Origin: Hormiphora californensis
Taxonomy: Eukaryota > Ctenophora > Tentaculata > Cydippida > Pleurobrachiidae
DNA length: 64,000 nt
NCBI GenBank assembly: GCA_020137815.1
Contig: CM035351.1
Coordinates: forward strand, 7,561,315-7,625,314
Reading direction: 5' to 3'
This document shows positions 26,556 through 38,503 of the stretch, in pieces (position 1 is the first letter of the stretch; each line of letters begins with the position of its first letter). The position numbers were made by a program, and so were the translations under genes. The notes beneath the pieces are model-generated. The model saw only the letters and a list, made by a program, of their open reading frames with translations, made no database searches and had not been told where the DNA came from.

Positions 26556-27612
26556 ACAATCAAATATCTCACAGTTTAAACATTTAGTTTTACGGGCTTG
26601 CTGACACACAAAAAGTAACAACGACAATTTAGTTTTCTATACAACCTCAGAAACAACCGGCGGATTTTTAATGCGTTTTGATATAATGTATTATTTATAA
26701 GACTCTTATTTATGAATTGAATTGAAAGACCAATTTGCGAATGAAAATAACGGCTTCTTTACTTTTCCGGGCTCGTCCCGTACTCACACACACACAACCC
26801 CAGAGTGTATGTAACGCGCCGTGACACAGTACCAGACCAGGCAGGTAGGGAATGCGCGGCGGTAGACTCGCCCCGCCACCGCGCGCGCAACAAGAGAAGA
26901 CCGCGGCCACCCGGACAAACATGTGGCCAACTCCAAGTGGCATCCTTCTTGCAGCACATTCTCTCTGTGTATCATGTGTGTGTACATTATACAGGAAGAG
27001 GTGGTGTAGGTGTGTACCGGAAGTAACAGCATTCTCAGTCCCCTTTTCACCAACAAGAGGGAGGGGGTTTTAGAAAACACGCTTGTTTTTCCTTTTCTGA
27101 AGAAAATAAAATATACATTGATCAAACAACGACTATGCATATTTCTAATACGAAAGGAGTATCCACTTTAAAAAAAGTGCAAGTATAACAAATCATTAGG
27201 TATGACAAACTCTCTAACTAACTACGTGATATATCAATATCATTTTGAATTCTTTCCGTCAAAAAACAAACCACAAAAAGGAAAAAAAGTGGTGAAAAAA
27301 GCCCTTAATGTATAGACACACTAAATCTTCTCGCAAAACCCAGTCAATATATCCTCAAAATAAGGTAAAGTATGATAGTTGTAAATGGTGTACTAGGTAT
27401 CGGATTCTCAGAGAAAGATGCGTTTTAGTTAGGCGCTCTAATAACGACAGTTCCCGATATATAGCTGATGGTTTCTAACCGCTCTAACCGCTCAAACACA
27501 CAGACACACAACTCATTAAATATCACATTTTAAATACACACACGTCACACACACGACCCTCTCAGGCATCCCTGATATATGCTCACTAGCACAGATAGTT
27601 GATCTACTATTA
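26556..27612. other. Convergent intergenic region, TUBG1 / dynein 3' ends
   Basis: Contains both 3' untranslated regions. A GC- and CpG-rich patch at about 26805-26935 (GCGCGGCGG, CCGCCACCGCGCGCGC) contrasts with the AT-rich surroundings. Short GT/CA runs occur. No AATAAA was recognised for either gene, and no coding exon was found. Confidence 0.55.
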
Positions 27613-30600
27613 TCACACTGCTATGGGTGTCTCGGTGGCCTGCTGTTGCAGCTCGTTTAGAGTATCGCTCAGTCTCTGCCACTCCTCTGACCGGGGGCTG
27701 GCCAGTTTCTGAAGGGAAATAGAGATTAACTTTATCTACAGTATACATATATAAGAATGATAAGATGAGTCATTATAACAGATATATACAGGAAATGGTT
27801 TGCATCTTACCTCCTTGACTTCATACACAAACACCTTTCCATCACAATCGCCCACATGGATTTCACGACCGTTGGTGGACCACTGGAGACGGTTTATTGC
27901 AGACCGGGCATTGGTCTGCACCGATACCACTGGGATCTAAAGGATGGTTGTCAGCGTAGTATAGAATAAATGATTAGGGACAAGGGAGTATTAGCAATGT
28001 AATGATTCTTTCTATTCTATTCTTGCTTCTTCTACAAGATGGAGGAATGATCTTATTGATCTTGTGTCATGTCTGAGTGTGAGAGGACCCCTTCCCCTCC
28101 TAAATGTTTATGAGAGGAGAGTAGCTATCCACACATGCATGCCAAGAGAATGTGGAAAATAAGAATCCTAAATTTCAACTCTCAAGCTTCAATTCTCACC
28201 TCTGTGTCAGTGTTTATATTCCAAATGTCGAGACGACCCATAGCATCCACTGTAGCGAAAACAGCAGGGTGAACTGGGGACCATTTGGCGTCAAAAACGT
28301 AGTCGTTAGCATTCTCAAATGAGTGTAGCGGCTTACTAATCTGTAGGGCAGAATGTTATATTAGGGAATGTACTTGTACAGGTTCTATATAACAGTCCTA
28401 TACCGGTTCTATACAGGGACAATAATGCACTTGTACAGGTCCTATAATACAGTGGCAATATACTGATGTGCAGTGTCTGTTAGAGATAAACTGCATATCT
28501 CCCTTTGATGTGCCGTGAATATGTGTAAAATGTGCATTATATGCTCTGTCAACAGACAAAGGAGATAGTGAGGAAGAGAGATAGTGAGATAGTGAGGAAG
28601 AGAGACAAACACACGCGTCAACACTTTCTGATTATTCAAATATGCAACTTATAATATGCAAGTGAGTTACTGTCATGGTCTACAGCAGATCAAACTGCAC
28701 AAGATCAGTACATCAGGGCATCACTGAAGAAGTGATATATGTTATAAGCTTCAAACACACTTCACAAACCTTGTTGCTCCACAGTTTCACAGTCCAGTCA
28801 GTCGAGGAAGAGATGAAGAGGTGACTGAAAGTCTCCCTGACCAACGGCCTTGTTGAAATCAATACCCGTTACAGGACCATGGTGGCCCTCGAAGGCATCG
28901 TTTATACCAGCTTTGTTACCGTGCCGAGAGCAGGAGAATAGGACACCCTCCTCACTACCTACTAGGAAACTGTTCACCTAATAGGATGGGGAAAGGGTTA
29001 GGGATAAAGTAGGGGCATTTTAAATGGTACACGTATTGGAGTGGAAAAGTTATTTAACTAGCAGCCATTTTGTCTCTAACAAACTCTCTCTCTCTCTCTC
29101 ATTCTATCTCTCCCGGAAGGAAAAAGTACCCATTGCGCACACCGGTAACATACACTCACTCAATTAAAGCATGTTGGGGTGCATTGCCGAAGCACACACA
29201 AACCTAACTCCCGGTTTTAATTACCGGCCTTGTTCCAACAAAACTACCAAACTTCTTACAATACTATGTACTGAGAACGGAAGTGCTCCTAAATTGTGTC
29301 TTAGGTCGAACACCTTCTACTTAGTACTCAAATAATAGCAAACCAAACAAACACGCCTCTCTCAAGATGAACATAGACCATCTCAACTATATGTGGAGCG
29401 AGTAAACGAGCCACACTCACAGTACAAACGGGGGGTGCGACATGTTAACTTTGTTAACATTAACATCGAGAAAACAGGTGATTTATTAACAAAATTAACA
29501 AAAAGTTAACAAACGTTAACAAATGCCATTTATGCCATCTAAATCGCCTTTAGCACGTATTTTTGGTATTTAACACTTGTTCTGTGAGCAAAGTTGGTCC
29601 ATCTGCACGATTTACATACCACCGCTACCTCTATTACGGCTTTTTTACAGCGATTTGTTCAATTGTGTAAATTTTAATAAAAACTAGCCAAACTAAACTG
29701 CAATTGAAGTCAAATGACCCTAATCCACATTTTCCAACCCTAAAAACTAAATAAGACTCATGAATTTACCTTTAAACGAAAAATATCCCAAAAATCTATT
29801 TTTCTAAAAAAACACAAGGATTTGTAGCGAAGCAAATTTTCAATCTTTGACCAAAAAATTGATTTTGGAAAATTTTTATTTCTTTTTCCAACAGAAACGT
29901 TGTATATCATCTTATTAAGTCCAAAGAATCGATTACAAATGAAAAAAAAATACGGTAAAGTGAGATTTTATATGCTAAATTGAAAAATTTTAACTTTTGT
30001 ATTTTTATCGATTTTGAGCTAAAAAACCTGTATGTCGGACTTTGGCTATCGGAAAAGGCCTTGTTTGGGTATGTATGTGTTAGGTAAGTCACTAAACTAT
30101 AAAATTAAACCAGTTAAAATCGTATTATCAACCAATAAGAACAGTCTTTTAGCATTTGTTAATTTTGTTAATTTTGTTAATTAACAAAATCGAAAAAAAG
30201 AGGTGATTTATTAACAATTAACATGTCGCCCCCCCCCCTACAAACAATAACACAAACATGGTGATGTGGTATTACGTTATTATAGGGTTATTACCAGCTA
30301 AAACATCCAGCACTTGTAACAACTAGAACTTGTAACACCCAGAACTTGTAACACCCAGGTCCCAGATACCAGAACCGATTGTACCTACCTCCCCGAGTGC
30401 AAAGGACATGGAAGTAACAGCGACAATTCTGTTCTTCTGCTGTAACTCAAGTTGATCCTGGGGCTGGGATAACATGTCGAGACTCCAGGAGCACAGTTTC
30501 CCATCCGTGGCAATGGAGATGAGATTGTGGGCGTTCTGGGTTCCAACCACTTGCAGACAGAACACGGGATGCTGGGAGAGGGGGATCAATTAGTTATGAA

Positions 30601-33600
30601 ATATTGAAGAATGGGGGGGGGGGGGTCCAGCCCTAAAAAAAGCTAAAGGTACCCTGATTTTGGTCGATTGCTTTTTTTATGTTGGCTTTTTTTAGCTTTT
30701 TTTAGCTTTTTTTAGCTTTTTTTAGCCCTACTTTTTATGTTTTTTCAGCATTCATCTTGACACTTTTCCATTAAATTTTCATCCTTCCGGACGTCTATTG
30801 ACTGCATTTGTTCATTTCCTGCACATTTTTTACCATAATCTACCGTTTATGTCCATACATAGCAATTTCTGGTAATATGGTAGTTCTGGGCTAAACTTTT
30901 TCGACCGCTTTAAAGCGCTTTAAAGCGTTTGAGAAAGCGCTTTATAGCGCTATAAAGCGCTTTAAAGCGGTACCGCTTTAAAGCGCACCGCTTTAAAGCG
31001 CTTTTAAAGCGCTAAAAGCGCTTTAAAGCGATTCTTGTCGCGATTTAAAGCGCTTCCGAAAGCGCTATAAAGCGCTTTCGCAAGCGCTTTAAAGCGCTAC
31101 CGCTATAAAGCGCTTTTTTTGTTCAAAATCCAAAAATAAAGCGCTTTAAAGCGCTTTAAAAGCGCTTTAAAAAGCGCTATAAAGCGCTTTTAAGAACGCT
31201 TTATAGCGCTTTAAAGCGCTTTTAGCGCTTTATAGCGCTTTAAAGCGCTTTAAATCGTACAATAGCGCTTTAAAGCGCTTTTTAAAGCGCTTTTAAAAGC
31301 GGTCTAAAAAGCACTTTTAAAAACTGGTTTAAAAAGCGCTACAAAGCGCTATAAAGCGCTTTTTAAAGCGCTATAAAGCGCTTTATAGCGCTATAAAAAG
31401 CGCTTTCGAAAGCGCTTTTAAGCGCTTTATAGCGCTTTAAAAAGCGCTTTATAGCGCTATAAAAAGCGCTTTTTTGGTGCTTTCGAAAGCGCTTTTAAGC
31501 GCTTTTTATAGCGCTTTAAAAAGCGCTTGATAAAGTGCTTTTTAGCGAAAGCGCTTTATAGCGCTACAAAAAGCGCTTTAAAGCGCTATAAAAAGCGCTT
31601 TATAGCGCTTTAAAAAGCGGTTTCAAAAGCGCTAAAAAAAGCGCTTTATAGCGCTATATAAAGCGCTTTATAGCGCTTTGTAGCGCTTTTAAAAGCGCTT
31701 TTGAAAGCGCTATAAAGCGCTAGAAAGCGCTTTAAAGCGTTTGAGAAAGCGCTTTATAGCGCTTTTTAAAGCGCTTTTAAAGTGCTTTAAAGCGCTTTAT
31801 TTTTTGATTTTGAACAAAAAAAGCGCTTTATAGCGGTAGCGCTTTAAAGCGCTTGCGAAAGCGCTTTATAGCGCTTTCGAAAGCGCTTTAAATCGCTACA
31901 AGAATCGCTTTAAAGCGCTTTTAGCGCTTTAAAAGCGCTTTAAAGCGGTGCGCTTTAAAGCGGTACCGCTTTAAAGCGCTTTATAGCGCTATAAAGCGCT
32001 TTCTCAAACGCTTTAAAGCGCTTTAAAGCGGTCGAAAATGTTCAGCCCAGAACTACCATATTACCCAATTTCTGTATCCACCCCTACTGCCATTTTCTGG
32101 AGACATTTTTTCGATAAAAATATTATTCAAATTTGATAAAAACAGTTTTAAAAAAGTTCAAAAAACGTTATAAAACGTTATAATAAAAGTTTAAAAAATT
32201 TGGCGTCAGCGGGATTCGAACCTATACGAATCCACGAAAAACTCAATTTTAGCTTTTTTTTAGCTTTTTTTAGCTTTTTTTAGCCTAAAAAAGCTAAAAA
32301 AGCTAAATAAAGCTAAAAAAAGCTAAAAATAGCTAAAAAAGGCTAAAAAAAGCTAAAAAAAGCTAAAAAAAGCTAAAGGTACCCTGATTTTGGCCGATAG
32401 CTTAGCTTTTTTTAGGGCTGGACCCCCCCCCCCCAAGAATGTATTACAATTGCATATTTTACTGGTACATTTGTATACAAGTTTGTGCAACTCCTGTGTA
32501 ACTGTAATACAGTTACTGTATACCGTGTGTGCTGAAGCTGATAGTGGACTCCGTTGAATTGGTGTCCGTTTACCCGCTCTCATATCCCATGCTACGATCT
32601 GACCGGAGTAGGTTCCACCCAGAATTAGGTTGGGCTGGAACTTGGCGAAGCAGGCCGACATTACTGGGGACTGGGGGAGATAAGGCCGGGGTGAGTCAGG
32701 ACAAGGAGTTCTTTATCAGTTGAATTATTTAGTGGAAGCGTCTCAATGTACAGGTTGGGTTATTATACTATGTACATACTCGGCTTGACAATATAATCCT
32801 GATAATACCTGACAATGGAAGATGTACTCAGGAGATGTTTTAGAGAACTTCTTATTCCAAACCAGGACAACTCCCTCGGGCTCATTTGGTGCTTCCTCGT
32901 TATTGTTGTAGCTAGTCAAGAGCAGTTCTGGGAACTTTGCATGGACATCAAATGATGTGACACATCGGTTTCTACTCCACCTCTCATCTTCAAATACTCG
33001 GTCACACCGCAGCATCTCATCAGCCGTATCACCACTGTAGGGAGGGGTGTGTTTGATAGGATAGTGAGGTGTTAGATAGTGTTAGGGGTGTGTTAGATGA
33101 TCTTTATTATATCTGGTTGCACTTTCAAGGATTAATCCGCACACTTGAGATAGTTTCAAAGGAGGAAAGGTAGTTGTGAAGAAGGAGAGGGTGAATTAAA
33201 TGCCGTTCACATTTGGTTCGATTCAGGGAGACAGGTGGCTTGAAGCTGCAGCAGGTCAGTGAACAGATTGTACACACTGTGTCCCGCGCGATAATCACCC
33301 TACTTTAGTTGTAAGAGAACACTCGCGCGCTACATCTAGTCCTGGACAAATGGCGAGACCGGTGGTGTGCGAGAGGGAGCGAGAGAAAGGGTGAATTTAT
33401 ATTGGGAGAGAAAGTGGTTGGGCGGGGAGAGAATAATAGAAAAACAGTAGAGAGATTATTATCGGCTGCACATATTTCATGTGAGCGTCAATGTCCTGCA
33501 GTAGTGTACAACTGTCTCTTATCTGCCGTGGTTCCAATGCACTACCGTAAGGGTGTGGACTGTGAAAATGAAAGGATACAGAATTCATTGCCTAGCTCGA

Positions 33601-34116
33601 TCCCCGTAAAGGGAGGGTTAGAACATAACAAAGAATTCAATGAAGTTTATAGTGGACAAACTTCACAAAATACACAATCACCAGGGCTGATGAATTTCTT
33701 AATTTTCAAAAAGATTAATGAGTCTCAGGACTCGTATGAGGGGCGTCTGTCACATGATAGACACCGTTTGACAGTTAATTATACCGATATTCCATATTTC
33801 CCTAGAACCAAACTTTTAATCCCTTTGCCGTTTGCCGAACTATTAATTGTGCCCCAAACCACCCACGAAGCTGCCAAAATCAAATTTTGCTATTGAATTT
33901 GTTGGCTATATCTTATGTCAATCTGATAATGAGAAGGTACATGACCGCCCTAAATGTTCAATCAACTTTATTGTTACAGCATGATGTTTAGTTTCTTTAA
34001 TTTCCCGGCTTTGTGTGTTCCGTGTTTGTGTAGAAAATGTGGCCGCATGCACACACACACAGTGTGACACAATTAGGGGAGGGAAGATGGGTACCAATTC
34101 GATCACCGCCTTGCAG

Positions 34117-34212
<96 letters not shown>

Positions 34213-34353
34213 TGTAGAGATAGATAGAGCTACAGAGAGATAGTGATATAACTAGATAGCTATGGAGAAAGAGGAGTGGAGAGCGTGGGTTTTTGGAACA
34301 TGAGAATACCCCTTACCACGTCGTCATGGCAACACATCTCTCTCACCCCCCCT

Positions 34354-34451
<98 letters not shown>

Positions 34452-37405
34452 TCTCTCTCTCTCTCTCTCACCCCCCCCTCTCTCTCTCACCCCCTCTCTC
34501 TCTTCTCTCTCTCACCCCCTCTCTCTCTTCTCTCTCTCTCTCTCTCTTCTTCCCCTCACTTATGAGTTATGACTGTGGTCCTCTCTCTCTATATATATCG
34601 CTGTGTCTCTCTCACCCCCCCCCCCCCCTCAGAAACAGATATCACTAACACCCTCCAACTAAACGTGTCCATAATAAACAGAACCCATCCCAGTAGAGCA
34701 GCCAACTGCTAAGCCCCAGACTCCATCCGGAACTGGGCCCCCTCTAACTAACCTATCCTTGACGTTGTCTCCACAGTACGGGAAATAGGGATCAATCTTC
34801 TCACTGAGCGCTTTTTCAATGACCCTCGAGGCAGAATCAAAGAACGCTCTGAAGTCTTGGGATGTCATGATTTGGCTTTTTTGATCGTCAGTCAACTCCT
34901 GCATCTTGACCTCTGAAGCAGGGAATAGAGGGTGAGTTGTATCGTATATCATATCTATTGTCGACCTGGTGAGCTATTCTAGAGGGGAATTACCAAACTA
35001 ATGAAGCTGAGCGGGGCATGATTCATTGAAAAATCTGATTTAGATATGATGTGAGCGAATATTTCATAAATAAATATATGTCGATGTCGACAGTTAATGG
35101 TCTGGGATTGATTAGATGTATGTCTATGAACTGGCAGTTTGGAATTGATATATTTTTGACAGTTTATCAAGATAAAGGGGGGACCCAACTTCCCCCGACA
35201 CGTACAACTTCCCCTTATTGGTGCATTTTAAATTGAACGGACGGGGAATCCCGATCCATCAAAGGGTATAGAGAGAGAATACCGGGGGAACCAATCTATC
35301 AAGGGGTATTAAAATGAACCGGAGAATTTGTTGGACAGTTCATTAAAATAAAAGTTCGACTATCAATTGTATGCTATTAATACATAGTAGTTATAATTCT
35401 TGTATAGTTGCCTATATATTTGGTAATGAAATTACCCCTCTGATATTATTGCTCATGGAATATCAGGGGTGACTTCGTAACCAACCTATATACAGGGTGT
35501 CCCATATATTCTCCGGGTCGGTTGGCGAGCTGTCACGCAAAAACGGTGATAGTTGTGTGAAAACAAACTGCGGGAGTGTGCTGGATTAATTCCTTCCTAA
35601 CTGATGGCTTTGTTTTAAAATTAAATTTCAAAAGTTCATTTTTCATGAATGAACATTGCTGCCGTTCATTCATGAATTCTGAAATATTGTTTACCTTGAG
35701 TAAGTAACTTTTCTTTGGCTCGCAATTATCTTTCCATTGAGCACCATAAAACTCAAATTGAAGCACCAGGTCACATGACAGTTGAGAAAATGAACATGCA
35801 TGATTTTGGCTCTTTTTGCGACTTTCAATCGGCTGTATCACCGCTACCTTACCTTCAATCTTTTTGAAACTTTGGGTGAACATTGGATAAGCAAAGATCT
35901 TTGCTCACAAGAAAAATCAAGGTCAAAACTCAAAGTTCATTTTTAAGTTTTGGTAGTTCATTCCACTCATTCAGGAACCAACAACCCTAAAGTGATGGAA
36001 AAGTGTTGGATTTTGTTTGGCCAATGTCCTGCAATGACAGAGAGGTGTAGTAACGTGTTTCCGGGCTAGTTAGTGGGTGTCCATGTGATCTTGGTGATAC
36101 CTGACACCTTCACTGAGCAATAATCAAGGCATTTTCTCGAATTAAAGCATGTGATTCGGGTCTACTGCGATTGGTATCGTGCAGCAATCTTGAGAGATCA
36201 CATAGCACCTCAAAAATGATGATAAGTTCAATAAATTGAGTTGATTTATGATCAATAAGATTAAAACCGATGCCACATTGAACTCAACGACCATTTTCGA
36301 TCATAAATCAACTCATTTCATTGAACTAACCATCATTTTCGAGGGGCTATGAGATCTCTTAACATTGCTGCACGATACCAATCGCAGAAAATCCAAATCA
36401 CATGCTTGAATTCGTGATAATCCCTTGATTATTGCTCAGTGAAGGTGTCAGGTATCACCAAGATCACATGGACACCCACTAACTAGCCCGGAAACACGTT
36501 ACTACACCTCTCTGTCATTGCAGGACATTGGCCAAACAAAATCCAACACTTTTCCATCACTTTAGGGTTGTTGGTTCCTGAATGAGTGGAATGAACTACC
36601 AAAACTTAAAAATGAACTTTGAGTTTTGACCTTGATTTTTCTTGTGAGCAAAGATCTTTGCTTATCCAATGTTCACCCAAAGTTTCAAAAAGATTGAAGG
36701 TAAGGTAGCGGTGATACAGCCGATTGAAAGTCGCAAAAAGAGCCAAAATCATGCATGTTCATTTTCTCAACTGTCATGTGACCTGGTGCTTCAATTTGAG
36801 TTTTAAGGTGCTCAATGGAAAGATAATTGCGAGCCAAAGAAAAGTTACTTACTCAAGGTAAACAATATTTCAGAATTCATGAATGAACGGCAGCAATGTT
36901 CATTCATGAAAAATGAACTTTTGAAATTTAATTTTAAAACAAAGCCATCAGTTAGGAAGGAATTAATCCAGCACACTCCCGCAGTTTGTTTTCACACAAC
37001 TATCACCGTTTTTGCGTGACAGCTCACCAACCGACCCGGAGAATATATGGGACACCCTGTATGTATCGCCTTTATATCGCTCAATAATTTCTCCCTGTTT
37101 TTCATACCTCCAGGTTTGTTGCCCATGCTTGATCATAGATTAGATGATAGCTTCAGTAGGGTATAATAAACCACCTAGTAACTTATAACTTTATGCTACA
37201 GTCTCAAAACTTACCTTCCTCCTCTATATCTTTGTTGTCAATCTGAGCTGTTTCTGCCTTTTCTGCCTCCTCCTCCTTGCGTTTCTTCTCCTCCTCCTCC
37301 CGCGCTAGCTTTTCCTCTAGCTCTACAGCAGGGGTAGGTTAATTGAGAGAAAGGAAGGAGAGGATAAATTAAATTGAGAGGAGAGAGAGAGAGAGAGAGA
37401 GAAAA

Positions 37406-37481
<76 letters not shown>

Positions 37482-38503
37482 GTGAATAGAAAGAGAGGCA
37501 GGTACGTGTGTACAATACCCCGTGTCCCAATAGAACTAATTGAATGTCTGTGTACAACACACTGCATGAGGCAAAGAATAGGGAGGGAGAATTCAGAATA
37601 TAAATTAAGTGGGTGTTAATAATTAATATAAAAATTGTCGTATACATTTCTGGTACGCTGTTTAACATGAACGTCAAACAAACAAACAAACAGACAAACA
37701 AACCTCTGACTGCTTGCTGAAGGGCAGATTCGTCCGTTTGAGTTATTTTCTCGTACTCTATCAGCTGAGCCGGATTAATGTCGATCTGATCTCCGCGGGT
37801 TTTGGATAACTTCGGTACACGATACCTAAACGAGCTAGGTTTGGCGCATGAGAAACAATATGTACATACAGCACACATAACTCACTTCCTTACTAGTGTT
37901 ACCATGTGAATAATAAATGTGTAATTTGGGATTCAATATTTCCAGTAAATGGCTACCTAACATTATCGTTGGTTGCGTTAGGGGTAGTATTGTTGGGGGT
38001 GGTAGGGGTGGCGCCTGCTGATGAGGATGTAACAGCAGCTACCTCGTTATCAGGTGGAGCTGCTACTTGATTCCTAACATCTGAGGAGAGAGTTGTGAAT
38101 TAATTAAAGATACTCGGATAGATGTTCTATGAACCAGTAACCGATTCGTATAGATTTTTATTGTTGCCTGACACTGTGTCCGTGGTAAGTATGTAGTATG
38201 AACAATTCGATAATTTACCGGGTATATCAGAAAGAAGCGACTCTACATCCTCTGTTGTTGTCGTCGTTGTAGGTCCCATGGCGGTCCTCTGAAACAATGG
38301 TTTTTAACTTGCAATACAGATCATATCATGAATGAATTAAATACAGATAGTAAATATATATGTAGTTTATGAAAGCAGTAAAATTATCGTCTACCTACCG
38401 TTCTTTCCTGGGCTTGTTTCTCCGCCCGAGCTTTACGGGTCTGTTTCAACTGAGCGAGTCGCTCTTTCTTCTGCCTCAGCATATCTTTAACGTCGTCCGC
38501 CAT
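27613..38503 (-). CDS. DYNC1I: Cytoplasmic dynein 1 intermediate chain
   Basis: Thirteen exons from the ATG at 38503: 38399-38503, 38219-38288, 37957-38080, 37704-37825, 37215-37322, 34753-34912, 32809-33034, 32524-32670, 30389-30571, 28770-28977, 28200-28340, 27811-27936 and 27613-27708. All phases agree, giving about 604 residues (human DYNC1I2 has 638). A charged N-terminal helix ([20 protein letters not shown]) matches the dynactin-binding coiled coil. A Thr/Pro-rich linker follows, then a Glu/Lys-rich segment, then WD40 repeats with [20 protein letters not shown] and [20 protein letters not shown]. The protein links the dynein heavy chain to cargo and dynactin. One extra base at 28824-28830 (in the T-run of GACTTTCAGTCA on the coding strand) breaks exon 10. 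Deleting it gives [19 protein letters not shown], which is the family sequence. Three introns hold foldback elements. Confidence 0.95.
29430..30238. mobile_element. Poly-G/poly-C-ended element FB1 (dynein intron)
   Basis: An 809-bp insert begins GGGGGGTGCGACATGTTAAC and ends GTTAAT-type repeats, then ACATGTCG and ten C. It is flanked by the direct repeat TACAAAC (29423-29429 and 30239-30245). The ends are inverted copies over about 12 bp beyond the G/C run. AGGTGATTTATTAACAA occurs near both ends in the same orientation. The interior is AT-rich and non-coding and, unlike the other members, is not a long palindrome. Confidence 0.8.
30614..32434. mobile_element. Poly-G/poly-C-ended foldback FB2 with AAAGCGCTTT array
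   Basis: A 1.8-kb insert runs from a G12 run with TCCAGCCCTAAAAAAAGC to its inverted complement and a C12 run. It is flanked by AAGAATG on both sides (30607-30613 and 32435-32441). The terminal inverted repeat extends about 45 bp, through GGTACCCTGATTTTGG. Next come arrays of AGCTTTTTTT on the left and AAAAAAGCTA on the right. The core, about 30900-32040, is a dense array of GCGCTTTAAAGCGC-type palindromes arranged as one large imperfect palindrome. Both sides of the core carry the inverted words GGTAATATGGTAGTTCTGGG. One arm contains a tRNA-like B box, GGTTCGAATCC on the minus strand (32208-32223). Confidence 0.88.
34119..34208. repeat. (GA)n microsatellite
   Basis: A pure GA run of about 90 bp in a dynein intron. 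Confidence 0.95.
34361..34560. repeat. (CT)n microsatellite with CACCCC interruptions
   Basis: A pure CT run to about 34447, then TCTCTCACCCCC repeats. It lies about 150 bp from the (GA)n tract at 34119 in inverted orientation, so the two could pair as a long hairpin. Confidence 0.92.
35493..37059. mobile_element. 1.57-kb foldback element with TA target duplication (dynein intron)
   Basis: The ends are CAGGGTGTCCCATATATTCT and its complement, each flanked by TA (35491-35492 and 37060-37061). The two halves are nearly perfect inverted repeats of about 760 bp meeting near 36276. The CAGGGTGTCCC terminus with a TA duplication is typical of Tc1/mariner-type elements. No transposase frame is present, so it is a non-autonomous foldback derivative. 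It sits in the intron between dynein exons 5 and 6. Confidence 0.88.
37379..37475. repeat. (GA)n microsatellite upstream of a dynein acceptor
   Basis: On the coding (minus) strand this is a CT tract about 55 bp upstream of the acceptor of the exon at 37215-37322. Confidence 0.9.

Noticed and set aside
35533-35883. 116-codon minus-strand frame
   Set aside because: Lies wholly within one arm of the 1.57-kb foldback; no transposase motifs.
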